This document shows, piece by piece, positions 7,426-15,938 of a stretch of 59,194 bases of DNA; within the stretch, counting starts at the first letter, position 1; the number at the start of each line of letters is the position of its first letter. The position numbers and the translations under genes were made by a program. The notes beneath the pieces were generated by a model. The model was not told the DNA's origin and searched no databases. It saw nothing but the letters and a program-made list of their open reading frames with translations. Source of the DNA: CAZIDL01 sp964537825 (lineage in GTDB: Bacteria > Bacteroidota > Bacteroidia > Flavobacteriales_D > CAYVSK01); assembly GCA_964537825.1 (NCBI GenBank), contig CAZIDL010000005.1:1-59194 (forward strand), written 5' to 3'.

Positions 7426-9915
7426 ATGGCCTCTGAAGCCCCGGGCAGAAAGGATGAATTCGAACTCTATAAGGAGCGTATCACCAATTTCTCCCAGGAG
7501 TTCGAACTCGGACTTTTCCTCTATATCGCGCGGAAAAGCCTGCTTTGGCTCCTGGTGATCCTCTTTTTGGCGGGGGGAGGAGCTTATCTCTATCTCCGTT
7601 ATACCCCTCCCGTTTACGAATCCACCGTATTGCTTCAATTAGGGGAACAGGACAACGCTAAGAAGGTCCTGAATGTGAGTAAAATGTACGAAAAGGAGGA
7701 GAAGCTTTCCGCTGACCTTGAGATCCTTCGCTCCAAATTTCTCTTGAAGCGTGCTTTGGACCGTTTGCCGCTCAAAGTCCGCTATTTTGCTGAAGGTGAT
7801 ATCCTCACGAATGAACATTATCTGCGTTCGCCTTACAGTGTAAAGGTCCTGGAACTTAAGGACTCTTCGCTTGCCGGGAAACCCATCCAGATTCAGAGCC
7901 CGGAAAAGGGGCGGGTCCGGATCAGTTATGAGGCCAATGATGGATTCTCGGGGAGTTTTGATGTGGATGAACGGATCGAGACCCCTGCCTTCAAGCTTCG
8001 CTTCAGCAAATTCAATGGGGAGGATATCCGTGAGGCACAGTCCGGGACTCAGCTTTTTTTCCGCATCAGTTCCCCTTCAGGACTTGCAAAGGATCTTCAC
8101 GATAATCTGAGCGTGGAGATATCGAACGCTCAAGCCCAAACCATCAAGGTCTCCTATAAGGGGAACAATAAGGTCATGACGCGGGATGTTGCGAAAGCGG
8201 TAGCGGAGGAGTACATCGAGTACGATCTGGAACGCAAGAGCAAAAGTTCCCGAAAGACGCTCCAATTCATCAAATCCCAGCTGGATACGGTCAGTTCGCG
8301 TCTTCGGCGGTCCGAGTCCAAACTTCAGCGCTTCAAAAAGCAGAACGAGATCAAGGATGACCAGGAACGATCCAAGGTTCGTTCTCAGCGCCTTGCTGAA
8401 TTGGAAAACCGTTTGGTGGACCTGGAGCTCAAAGAGAACATGCTGGAGGAAGTGCAGCGTGCTTTAGAAAAGGGGGTTGAAGAACTGCAAGTGGATCGCT
8501 TGGTGACGATGATCGGAGGGGCTGATATCAGCAATCCTTCGCTCGCGCAAATGATCAAGCAGCTTCAAAGCCTTCTTGTAAAGCGGGAAGAGCTTCTGTT
8601 CAAAGTGAAGGAGAAGAGTGCGAACGTTTCGTCGATCGAGCATCAGATCCGTATCCAGAAGCGGATGGTCAAGAAAAGCGTGAAGGCGATGCTCGAACGG
8701 ACCCGGTCGCGGAAGGAGCGGCTTAATAAAAAGGTGAAGGGATTCGAGGACCGCTATTACGATATGCCCCGTAGGAAGATCGAGTACGCCCGCCTCAAGC
8801 GAGTCTTCAACATCAATGAAAAGTATTATACGCTACTGCTCGAGAAAAAGACGGAATACTCCATCTCCAAGGCGGGTTTCGTTCCTCAGAACGAAGTGCT
8901 CGAAAAAGCGAAGATCCCTAAAAGACCGGTCAAGCCCAAACCGAAGCTGGCTGTTATTACGTTCCTCCTTTTTGGCTTTGTGATCGGCTTTCTGCTCGTA
9001 GTGGTCCGTTACCTCCTCCACGATGAGATCACTTCCCTCAACGAGATCACAAGGATGACCCAGGCGATGGTAGGGATCCTCGGGATCATTCCCAGGTACA
9101 AGAAGGTCTTGTCGGACTCCCAATTGCTCGTGGACCAAAACCCCAAATCCCTGATCGCGGAATCTTTCCGGGGGGTAAGGAGTAACCTGCAATTCCTTAG
9201 CGAAGAGGAAGGCTCCAAGCTTGCAGCCGTGACCTCTACCATAAGTGGAGAAGGGAAAACCTTCTTTGCCATCAACCTGGCGGGCATCTATGCCCTGATG
9301 GGGAAGAAAGTTATTCTCTTGGACCTTGATATGCGCAAGCCTAAGATCCACGTGGATTTTGGGCTTGATAACGACTCCGGCATGAGCACGCTATTGATCG
9401 GTCGGGATAGCATCGATGATGCGTACGCCTCTACGCGGCTAGAAGGGCTCGACCTGATCCCGGCCGGCCCATCCCCCCCCAACCCTTCTGAGCTCATCCT
9501 GAGCGAGCGTATGCAAGAAATCCTTCAGGAACTCCGTGGGCGCTATGATGTTATCGTGGCCGACACTCCTCCTGTTGGGCTTGTTACCGATGGCCTGGAG
9601 ATCATCAAGCAGGCCGAACTTCCGATCTATATTTTCCGGACGGAGTTCTCCAAAAAACAATTCGTTCAGAACGTCGACAGGCTGATCAATGAGAACAGGA
9701 TCCGGAGGCTCTCCGTGGTATTGAACGGAGTGGACCCTGAAAAAGGAGTTTACGGATACAATTACGGTTACGGTTACGGTTACGGTTATGGGTATGGATA
9801 CGGGCAGGAGTATTACGGCGATTCCGGAAAGAAGAGATCCAGCCGGAAAGGAGGATGGCTCGGGAAGCTTTTCGGTAGGAAGAAGAAAGGGGGACGTGCA
9901 TCCGGGAGGACCTAA
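7426..9915 (+). CDS. Wzc-like chain-length determinant fused to BY-type tyrosine kinase
   Basis: The protein has 829 residues. It has a first membrane helix at about 38-58, a long periplasmic Wzz-type region with coiled coils (about 260-480), and a second helix at about 507-527. A cytoplasmic BY-kinase domain follows, with SGEGKT (Walker A, about 606-611) and VILLDLDMRKP (Walker A'). The C-terminal tail is a tyrosine cluster of repeated Tyr-Gly pairs (about 774-799) followed by a Lys/Arg-rich end. In Wzc, cycles of autophosphorylation of such a tail control polymer length and export. The gene follows the Wza-like gene directly, so the two should work as a trans-envelope export complex. The tail is encoded by a hexanucleotide tandem repeat, described separately. 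Confidence 0.92.
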   Translation: MASEAPGRKDEFELYKERITNFSQEFELGLFLYIARKSLLWLLVILFLAGGGAYLYLRYTPPVYESTVLLQLGEQDNAKKVLNVSKMYEKEEKLSADLEILRSKFLLKRALDRLPLKVRYFAEGDILTNEHYLRSPYSVKVLELKDSSLAGKPIQIQSPEKGRVRISYEANDGFSGSFDVDERIETPAFKLRFSKFNGEDIREAQSGTQLFFRISSPSGLAKDLHDNLSVEISNAQAQTIKVSYKGNNKVMTRDVAKAVAEEYIEYDLERKSKSSRKTLQFIKSQLDTVSSRLRRSESKLQRFKKQNEIKDDQERSKVRSQRLAELENRLVDLELKENMLEEVQRALEKGVEELQVDRLVTMIGGADISNPSLAQMIKQLQSLLVKREELLFKVKEKSANVSSIEHQIRIQKRMVKKSVKAMLERTRSRKERLNKKVKGFEDRYYDMPRRKIEYARLKRVFNINEKYYTLLLEKKTEYSISKAGFVPQNEVLEKAKIPKRPVKPKPKLAVITFLLFGFVIGFLLVVVRYLLHDEITSLNEITRMTQAMVGILGIIPRYKKVLSDSQLLVDQNPKSLIAESFRGVRSNLQFLSEEEGSKLAAVTSTISGEGKTFFAINLAGIYALMGKKVILLDLDMRKPKIHVDFGLDNDSGMSTLLIGRDSIDDAYASTRLEGLDLIPAGPSPPNPSELILSERMQEILQELRGRYDVIVADTPPVGLVTDGLEIIKQAELPIYIFRTEFSKKQFVQNVDRLINENRIRRLSVVLNGVDPEKGVYGYNYGYGYGYGYGYGYGQEYYGDSGKKRSSRKGGWLGKLFGRKKKGGRASGRT
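9751..9804 (+). repeat. Hexanucleotide tandem repeat (TACGGT-type, nine units) encoding the Tyr-Gly tail
   Basis: Nine consecutive six-base units begin at 9751. The four from 9763 are identical TACGGT and the flanking units are variants (TACGGA, TACAAT, TATGGG, TATGGA, TACGGG). Each unit encodes Tyr-Gly or a near variant. Slippage would add or remove whole Tyr-Gly pairs without a frameshift. Confidence 0.85.
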
Positions 9916-10004
9916 AGTCGTAATTTGAAGGATAGCCATCGGCCTCACGCTTAAAAAAGATCGGAGCAACCATCGGTATCGAAAGTCTCCTCATTTTTAT
10001 CGGG

Positions 10005-11045
10005 GTGTTAGCCTTCACCCTTCTGGTCAATGGCCTTTTCCTCCGCTTTTCCCGAACGCTTGGAATGGGAAAGGGAGAAGAGCCGGCCATCCAGCGGTGG
10101 AACCCCGAACGGAAGCCAACGCTCGGGGGCATCTCCCTTTATATGGTCTTTCTCTTTTGTTTTTCCTTGTCCTATGGGCCCTACTTTAACGGAGGAGAGG
10201 ATGAGTATCTCTGGATGATGGGGCTTTTGGGGGCTGCTTCCCTTGCTTTTTTGATGGGCCTCTCCGATGATGTCTATGAAACCCGCCCATTTTTGAAACT
10301 AGCGGTCCAAACCGCATGTGGTGCCGTTCTTATCTATTCAGGGACGGTCTTGGACGTTCCGGGACCTGCATGGCTCGATCGGATCGTGACCATCCTTTGG
10401 ATCATCCTTTTGATGAACTCGATCAACATGGTCGATAACATGGATGGGATCGCTGCCAGCATCGGCTTGATGGTCATCGCTGCATCGATGCTCCAGCTAT
10501 GGGAGCTGCAAGGGACCGAGAGCAGTTTCTGGCCTGTGCTCATTGGTGTGATGGCCAGCGTACTGGGTTTCCTGTTCTACAACATCCATCCCTCCTCCAT
10601 GTTCCTCGGGGATGCAGGGAGCCAATTCCTGGGGCTGCTCCTCGCTTTTTTGGGTATTCGATTTTTCTGGAATGCCCCTGAACCGGGTTTAGCGAGCTCT
10701 GTTCCCGTTTTGGTACAAAAGGCTCTTATCTTTTTGCTCCTTTTCTGGAGTTCGCTCGCTGATACCCTTGCTGTTTTCACTTTACGCATCATCAGAGGAG
10801 GTTCCCCCCTGAAAGGTGGAAAAGACCATACGACCCACGCTTTGTCTTATGCAGGTTGGTCGGACCGCGGGGTCAATCTGATCTTCTTCCTCTGGAGTGC
10901 GCTCAACGCTTTTCTTAGTTTGTTCCTCCTCCGGAAAGAGGCTTCTGTGCTCTGGATCACGGCTATGATCGCCTATATCTTCCTTACCTTTGCGGTCCTG
11001 TTCGTGAACGCCTATCGGACGGGTGAGAAGCAATTGCCTTCATGA
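10005..11045 (+). CDS. WecA/MraY-like undecaprenyl-phosphate sugar-1-phosphate transferase (GT4 PNPT family)
   Basis: The 346-residue protein has about ten membrane helices. Family motifs are present: PTLGG near residue 40, GLSDDVYE (DD motif), NSINMVDNMDGIAASIG and FNIHPSSMFLGDAGSQFLG (as YNIHPSS...). The family moves a sugar-1-phosphate from a UDP-sugar to undecaprenyl phosphate, starting lipid-linked glycan synthesis. Its position after the Wza/Wzc pair suggests it primes the exopolysaccharide. The only canonical start found is GTG 10005, but it cuts the first helix short. The upstream frame stays open to about 9936 and encodes hydrophobic residues, so a non-canonical upstream start is possible. 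The stop overlaps the next gene by ATGA. Confidence 0.85.
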   Translation: MLAFTLLVNGLFLRFSRTLGMGKGEEPAIQRWNPERKPTLGGISLYMVFLFCFSLSYGPYFNGGEDEYLWMMGLLGAASLAFLMGLSDDVYETRPFLKLAVQTACGAVLIYSGTVLDVPGPAWLDRIVTILWIILLMNSINMVDNMDGIAASIGLMVIAASMLQLWELQGTESSFWPVLIGVMASVLGFLFYNIHPSSMFLGDAGSQFLGLLLAFLGIRFFWNAPEPGLASSVPVLVQKALIFLLLFWSSLADTLAVFTLRIIRGGSPLKGGKDHTTHALSYAGWSDRGVNLIFFLWSALNAFLSLFLLRKEASVLWITAMIAYIFLTFAVLFVNAYRTGEKQLPS

Positions 11046-12100
11046 AGGAACGGAAACGGCGTATCATAAAAAGGGAACTGGGAAGAGGGTTCTACTCCAT
11101 CCTGATCCTTTTGGGCTTCTTGTTGATCCTTAAGGTGATGAATTATTCTGCGGATCACGAAGAGGGGAAGGAGGGAGACATCCCTTATCGCTCTTATTTC
11201 ACGGAACACTACAAGATCTTTTCCCTCGAACTGCCGAAGTCTCTAAAATTCGCGGGGGAGCCTGTTCCTATGAACGATCTGGACGTTCGGGAAAAACTGG
11301 ATCGAGAGCTTCACGTCAACACCTATTGGCAATCCCATTCCATCTTGCTCCATAAAAGGGCTCATCGTTGGTTCCCGGTCATTGAGCCTATCCTGAAGGA
11401 AGAAGGGGTGCCGGAGGACCTGAAATACGTTCCGCTCGTGGAGAGCGGGTTCAAGAACGTCACCTCTCCTGCAGGAGCAAAGGGATTCTGGCAGTTCATG
11501 AAAGGAACGGCTGAACAGTACGGATTGGAGGTCAACGGAAACGTCGACGAACGTTACAATGTGCGAAAAGCGACCCGAGCTGCTTGCGATTATTTCAAGA
11601 AAGCCCATAAAGAGTACGGGAGCTGGACCTTGGCCGCAGCTTCCTACAATGTCGGTATGAGGGCTCTTAATGAACGATTGCTCGAGCAAAAGGCTGATAG
11701 TTATTACGAGCTCATGCTCAATACCGAAACAGGGCGTTACGTTTATCGGATCCTGGCTCTGAAGGAGATCCATAAGGATCCGGGGCGTTATGGCTTTCAT
11801 TTCCGCGATCAGGATCTTTATGAGCCCTATAAGACCCGAACGATCGAGGTTGACAGTTCCATCGATGATCTGGCACAGTTCGCTATAGACCATGGAACAG
11901 GATATAAGGAGCTCAAGATCCTGAATCCCTGGCTTCGTGAAGGGCATTTGGAGAACAGCTCCGGGAAGACCTATAAGATCCGGCTTCCCAAGCCCTCTTC
12001 AGAGAAGCTTATCCATAAGGATACTGGGCTCTATCGGAACGACACCCTCCGGATGAAGATCCAAAAGGACAGCCTTCCTACTAAGGAGGAAGAGAAATGA
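11042..12100 (+). CDS. MltD-like membrane-bound lytic murein transglycosylase
   Basis: The 352-residue protein has one N-terminal membrane helix (about 19-34), so its body is periplasmic. The SLT domain includes YVPLVESGF with the likely catalytic Glu134, then PAGAKGFWQFMKGTAEQYG and AAASYNVGMRAL. The last 80 residues (IDDLAQFAIDHGTGYKELKILNPWL...KTYKIRLP) resemble a diverged LysM peptidoglycan-binding module. The enzyme cleaves glycan strands to 1,6-anhydro ends. It shares ATGA overlaps with the transferase before it and uvrA after it, so translation is probably coupled. One LysM-like unit is fewer than many MltD proteins carry. Confidence 0.87.
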   Translation: MKERKRRIIKRELGRGFYSILILLGFLLILKVMNYSADHEEGKEGDIPYRSYFTEHYKIFSLELPKSLKFAGEPVPMNDLDVREKLDRELHVNTYWQSHSILLHKRAHRWFPVIEPILKEEGVPEDLKYVPLVESGFKNVTSPAGAKGFWQFMKGTAEQYGLEVNGNVDERYNVRKATRAACDYFKKAHKEYGSWTLAAASYNVGMRALNERLLEQKADSYYELMLNTETGRYVYRILALKEIHKDPGRYGFHFRDQDLYEPYKTRTIEVDSSIDDLAQFAIDHGTGYKELKILNPWLREGHLENSSGKTYKIRLPKPSSEKLIHKDTGLYRNDTLRMKIQKDSLPTKEEEK

Positions 12101-14994
12101 AAGGTAATGGGGGCGATAATGGGGATGGAGCAGCGGTGGTGAAGCCGTTGGAAAGGGAAGCTTCCAGGAGCGATGAGATCCGTATCAGTGCTGCTGCTGA
12201 ACACAACCTTAAGTGGATCGATCTCCGGATCCCTCGTTATACCTTAACTGTCGTTACTGGTCTTAGTGGAAGCGGCAAGTCGAGCTTGGCGTTCGACACC
12301 CTTTATGCTGAAGGCCAACGCCGCTACATCGAGACCTTTTCTTCCTATGTGCGATCCTTCCTCGGCGGGATGGAGCGTCCCGAGGTCGACTCGATCCAAG
12401 GGCTAAGTCCGGTGATCGCTATCGAACAGAAGACGATCAGCAAGAACCCTCGTTCCACGGTCGGAACCGTTACCGAGGTTCAGGACTTACTGCGCCTTCT
12501 TTATGCCAGGATCGGAACGGCCTACTCCTACCGGACCGGTGAGGAGATGGTGCGCTATACGGAGGAACAGGTTGTTGATCTAGTGCTCCGGGAGTTCGAA
12601 GGAAAAAAGGCGATCATCCTTGCTCCGCTCATCAAGGGCCGCAAAGGGCATTACCGGGAACTGTTCGAACAGATCATGAAGCAGGGTTTCCTACGGGCCC
12701 GGGTGGACGGAGAGATCGTGGACCTACATGAAGGGATGCGCTTGGATCGCTACAAGATGCACGATATAGAGCTTGTGGTGGATAGGGTGTCCGTGAAGGA
12801 AAAGGACCGGGAGCGTCTTGCGGCATCCTGCAGCACCGCTATGAAACAGGGAAAAGGGGCGATGATGCTGCTCGATCACGAGGAAGGTACGGTCCGTCAC
12901 TTCAGCAAGACCTTGATGTGCCCGAGCACGGGTATTGCTTATCCGGATCCGGAACCGAACCTTTTTTCCTTCAATTCCCCCTACGGTGCTTGTAAAACCT
13001 GTGGCGGGCTCGGTACCGTTGAGGTCCTCGACCGGGAAAGCCTCGTTCCCGACCCCGGAAAGAGCATCGAAGCGGGTGGTGTTCAACCCCTCGGAAAGCC
13101 CGGTAATGCGTGGATAGGAAAACAATTGGCCGCTCTCCTTCAGAAATACGGATACAAGCTGGGAACAGCTATCGGAGAATTGCCGGAGGATCTCTTTCAA
13201 AAGATCATGGAAGGGACGCAGGAAGAGTTGCACATCGATACAGGAGTGGGGGTTCAGAAGACCGTGCTCAGCTTTGAAGGAGTAATGCGCTACCTTGAGC
13301 GCAACTTAAAAGGGGAAGGGGGCAAAAAAGCGCGGAAAGAAAGAGATGCTTATACGCGCAAAGAGGTTTGCCCCAGTTGCGAAGGGGGCCGTTTGTGTCA
13401 TGAAGCCCTTCATTTCCGGATCGATGGGGTCAATATCGCAGAACTGGGAAAATTGAGCCTGGAGGAGCTCAAGGAACGCCTGGAGCAGATGGAAGGGACC
13501 CTCGAAGGGGATCGTGCCCGGATCGGGGGGGAGATCCTTCGGGAGATCCAGCAGCGACTGGGCTTTTTACTGGATGTCGGGCTTTATTATCTCACCCTCG
13601 ACCGGCCGGCGAAGACGCTTTCTGGGGGAGAAGCACAGCGGATCCGCTTGGGGACCCAGATCGGATCGAAATTGACAGGGGTCCTTTATATTCTTGACGA
13701 ACCCAGCATCGGTTTGCATCAGCGGGATAACTGGCGTCTGATCAATTCGTTGAAAGAACTCCGCGACCTCGGGAACACCGTCATCGTGGTGGAACACGAT
13801 CGGGACACGATCCTCAGTGCGGACCACGTGATCGATATGGGGCCCGGTGCGGGAGAAAAAGGGGGATATGTGGTAGCAGCGGGCACCCCTGAAGAAGTGA
13901 CCGAGAAGGAGACCCTTACGGGTCAATACTTGAAACGGATCCGAGAGATCCCGGTCCCGAAGGAACGGAGAAAGGGGAATGGAAGTTCTATCACCATCCG
14001 GAATGCTGAAGGCCACAACCTCAAAGGGATCGATGTGACCTTTCCACTCGGGAAGTTCATTACGGTCACGGGCGTTTCCGGGAGCGGAAAATCTTCCCTC
14101 ATCGAAGGGATCCTTCATCCTTACTTGAGCAATGAACTTCATAGGGGGCAAAAGAGCCATTTGGCCTGCCGAACGGTCGAAGGGGTCCATCAGCTCGACA
14201 AGGTGATCGATATCGATCAGGCTCCGATCGGTCGTACCCCCCGCTCCAACCCTGCCACCTACACTGGCCTTTTTAGCGATATCCGGCGTTTCTTTTCCGA
14301 AACACCTGAAGCGAAGATCCGGGGTTATAAACCCGGTCGATTCTCCTTTAACGTGAAAGGTGGTCGCTGTGAGACCTGCAAAGGAGGAGGGGTCCGTACC
14401 ATCGAGATGAATTTTTTACCTGATGTGCACGTTACCTGTGAAACCTGTCGTGGGAGGCGTTACGACCGCGAGACCCTCGAAGTCCGCTATAAAGGGCGTT
14501 CGATATCCGACGTTCTCGATATGACCATCCAGCAAGCGGGCGAATTCTTTCAGGACATCCCTAGCATCTATAGCAAGCTGAACACTTTGAACGAGGTCGG
14601 TCTCGGATACCTTCAACTGGGGCAGCCATCGACGAACCTATCCGGAGGGGAAGCGCAACGGGTGAAGCTTGCGACCGAATTGGCTCGAAAGAGCACTGGT
14701 AACACCTTCTATATCCTGGATGAACCGACAACGGGGCTTCATTTCGAAGACATCCGGATGCTGATCGAAGTGCTGGACCGTTTGGTGGAACAGGGGAACA
14801 CGGTCCTTGTGATCGAGCACGATCCCGACGTGATCAAAGTGGCGGACCATGTTATCGACATGGGCCCCGAAGGCGGTGCTGATGGTGGACGGATCGTCGC
14901 GAGCGGTACGCCCGAACAGGTTAGCAATGACCGGAACGGATATACAGGCGCCTATCTTGAAGAAGAACTCACAGCACAGAAAGTGAACTCATGA
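12097..14994 (+). CDS. uvrA: UvrABC excision nuclease subunit A
   Basis: The 965-residue protein is the DNA-damage recognition ATPase of nucleotide excision repair. It has two ABC modules: Walker A GLSGSGKSS (about residue 53) and GVSGSGKSS (about 660), each with LSGGEAQR and DEP blocks. The second zinc module is intact (CETC at about 758 and CETC about 20 residues on). The first module reads CPST rather than CxxC at about 273, followed by an intact CKTC at about 297, so one canonical ligand is missing. The gene overlaps its neighbours on both sides by ATGA. I see no separate promoter, so it may be expressed with the polysaccharide and cell-wall genes. Confidence 0.96.
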   Translation: MKGNGGDNGDGAAVVKPLEREASRSDEIRISAAAEHNLKWIDLRIPRYTLTVVTGLSGSGKSSLAFDTLYAEGQRRYIETFSSYVRSFLGGMERPEVDSIQGLSPVIAIEQKTISKNPRSTVGTVTEVQDLLRLLYARIGTAYSYRTGEEMVRYTEEQVVDLVLREFEGKKAIILAPLIKGRKGHYRELFEQIMKQGFLRARVDGEIVDLHEGMRLDRYKMHDIELVVDRVSVKEKDRERLAASCSTAMKQGKGAMMLLDHEEGTVRHFSKTLMCPSTGIAYPDPEPNLFSFNSPYGACKTCGGLGTVEVLDRESLVPDPGKSIEAGGVQPLGKPGNAWIGKQLAALLQKYGYKLGTAIGELPEDLFQKIMEGTQEELHIDTGVGVQKTVLSFEGVMRYLERNLKGEGGKKARKERDAYTRKEVCPSCEGGRLCHEALHFRIDGVNIAELGKLSLEELKERLEQMEGTLEGDRARIGGEILREIQQRLGFLLDVGLYYLTLDRPAKTLSGGEAQRIRLGTQIGSKLTGVLYILDEPSIGLHQRDNWRLINSLKELRDLGNTVIVVEHDRDTILSADHVIDMGPGAGEKGGYVVAAGTPEEVTEKETLTGQYLKRIREIPVPKERRKGNGSSITIRNAEGHNLKGIDVTFPLGKFITVTGVSGSGKSSLIEGILHPYLSNELHRGQKSHLACRTVEGVHQLDKVIDIDQAPIGRTPRSNPATYTGLFSDIRRFFSETPEAKIRGYKPGRFSFNVKGGRCETCKGGGVRTIEMNFLPDVHVTCETCRGRRYDRETLEVRYKGRSISDVLDMTIQQAGEFFQDIPSIYSKLNTLNEVGLGYLQLGQPSTNLSGGEAQRVKLATELARKSTGNTFYILDEPTTGLHFEDIRMLIEVLDRLVEQGNTVLVIEHDPDVIKVADHVIDMGPEGGADGGRIVASGTPEQVSNDRNGYTGAYLEEELTAQKVNS

Positions 14995-15704
14995 CGCAAA
15001 ACGAAGATGATCGTATAAGACGGGCCTTCGAAGAAAGGGATTGGAACGAGATCAAGGCCAATGACAGCTGGGCGATATTCAAGATCATGTCCGAGTTCGT
15101 GGAGGGATTCGAAAAGCTCTCCAAGATCAAACCATGCGTTTCGGTCTTCGGTTCAGCCCGGGTCGGATCGGAACGGCCTTACTATCAGTTGGCGGAACGG
15201 CTCGCTTATCAATTGACTGGGCATGGTTACGGTGTGATAACAGGAGGGGGTCCTGGTGTCATGGAAGCTGCGAACAAAGGGGCTCATAGAGGAGGAGGTA
15301 CTTCGGTTGGATTGAACATCGACCTTCCTTTTGAGCAGAAGGCCAATGAATACATCGATCGTGACAAGTTGATCAATTTCGAGCGTTTTTTCGTCCGCAA
15401 GGTGATGTTCGTGAAATACGCTCAGGGCTTCATAGTCCTTCCCGGAGGTCTTGGTACATTGGATGAGTTCTTCGAAGCCCTTACCCTTATCCAGACCAAT
15501 AAGATCGGGAAATTCCCCATCATCCTGGTCGGTAAGGACTTTTGGTCCGGTCTGGTCGATTGGTTGAAAAAAGTGGTGGCGGAGCAGGAAGGCAACATGG
15601 CGCTCAAGGATCTGGAGCTCTTCACTTTGGTGGATGAACCCGAAGAAGCTGTCGAAGAGATCGACCGTTTTTATTCCCAATACCTCTTGCGACCGAATTT
15701 TTAG
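14991..15704 (+). CDS. LOG-family protein (TIGR00730, Rossmann-fold nucleotide-binding)
   Basis: The 237-residue protein has CVSVFGSARV, GGGPGVMEAANKGA and PGGLGTLDEFFE, the signature motifs of the LOG (lysine decarboxylase-like) family. Characterised members are cytokinin-activating or nucleotide 5'-monophosphate phosphoribohydrolases. The bacterial physiological role is often unclear. It is cytoplasmic by sequence. ATGA overlap with uvrA puts it at the end of the long plus-strand run. Downstream there is a 234-bp gap carrying 11-bp repeats. Confidence 0.88.
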   Translation: MTQNEDDRIRRAFEERDWNEIKANDSWAIFKIMSEFVEGFEKLSKIKPCVSVFGSARVGSERPYYQLAERLAYQLTGHGYGVITGGGPGVMEAANKGAHRGGGTSVGLNIDLPFEQKANEYIDRDKLINFERFFVRKVMFVKYAQGFIVLPGGLGTLDEFFEALTLIQTNKIGKFPIILVGKDFWSGLVDWLKKVVAEQEGNMALKDLELFTLVDEPEEAVEEIDRFYSQYLLRPNF

Positions 15705-15727
15705 TTCTATTGCTCCCCCTACTGCCG

Positions 15728-15771
15728 GATCGTTGAAAGATCGTTGAAAGATCGTTCATTGATCGTTCATT
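15728..15771 (+). repeat. Four tandem 11-bp repeats
   Basis: Two copies of GATCGTTGAAA (15728-15738, 15739-15749) are followed by two copies of GATCGTTCATT (15750-15760, 15761-15771). The period is 11 bp, about one DNA turn. A related GATC-bearing inverted stretch follows near 15794-15810. The block sits between the LOG gene and the SPOR-like gene and holds no coding sequence that I can support. Confidence 0.85.
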
Positions 15772-15938
15772 TCCTGTCGATCCATTGTTCACGATCTCGT
15801 TGAGAGATCCGGGAACCGTGGTTTGAGGCTAGATCTGGAATTCGTTTTCAACACGGGTTTGTTCGTAATTCTTTTTCAAGGTGCTGGGATCGAGCACGGG
15901 GATGCCTTTTGTTTGAAATATAGCAAAAGCCCCGTTTT

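Noticed and set aside
15728..15771. Tandem repeats as a CRISPR array
   Set aside because: Units are 11 bp with no spacers, and no cas genes are present in the window.
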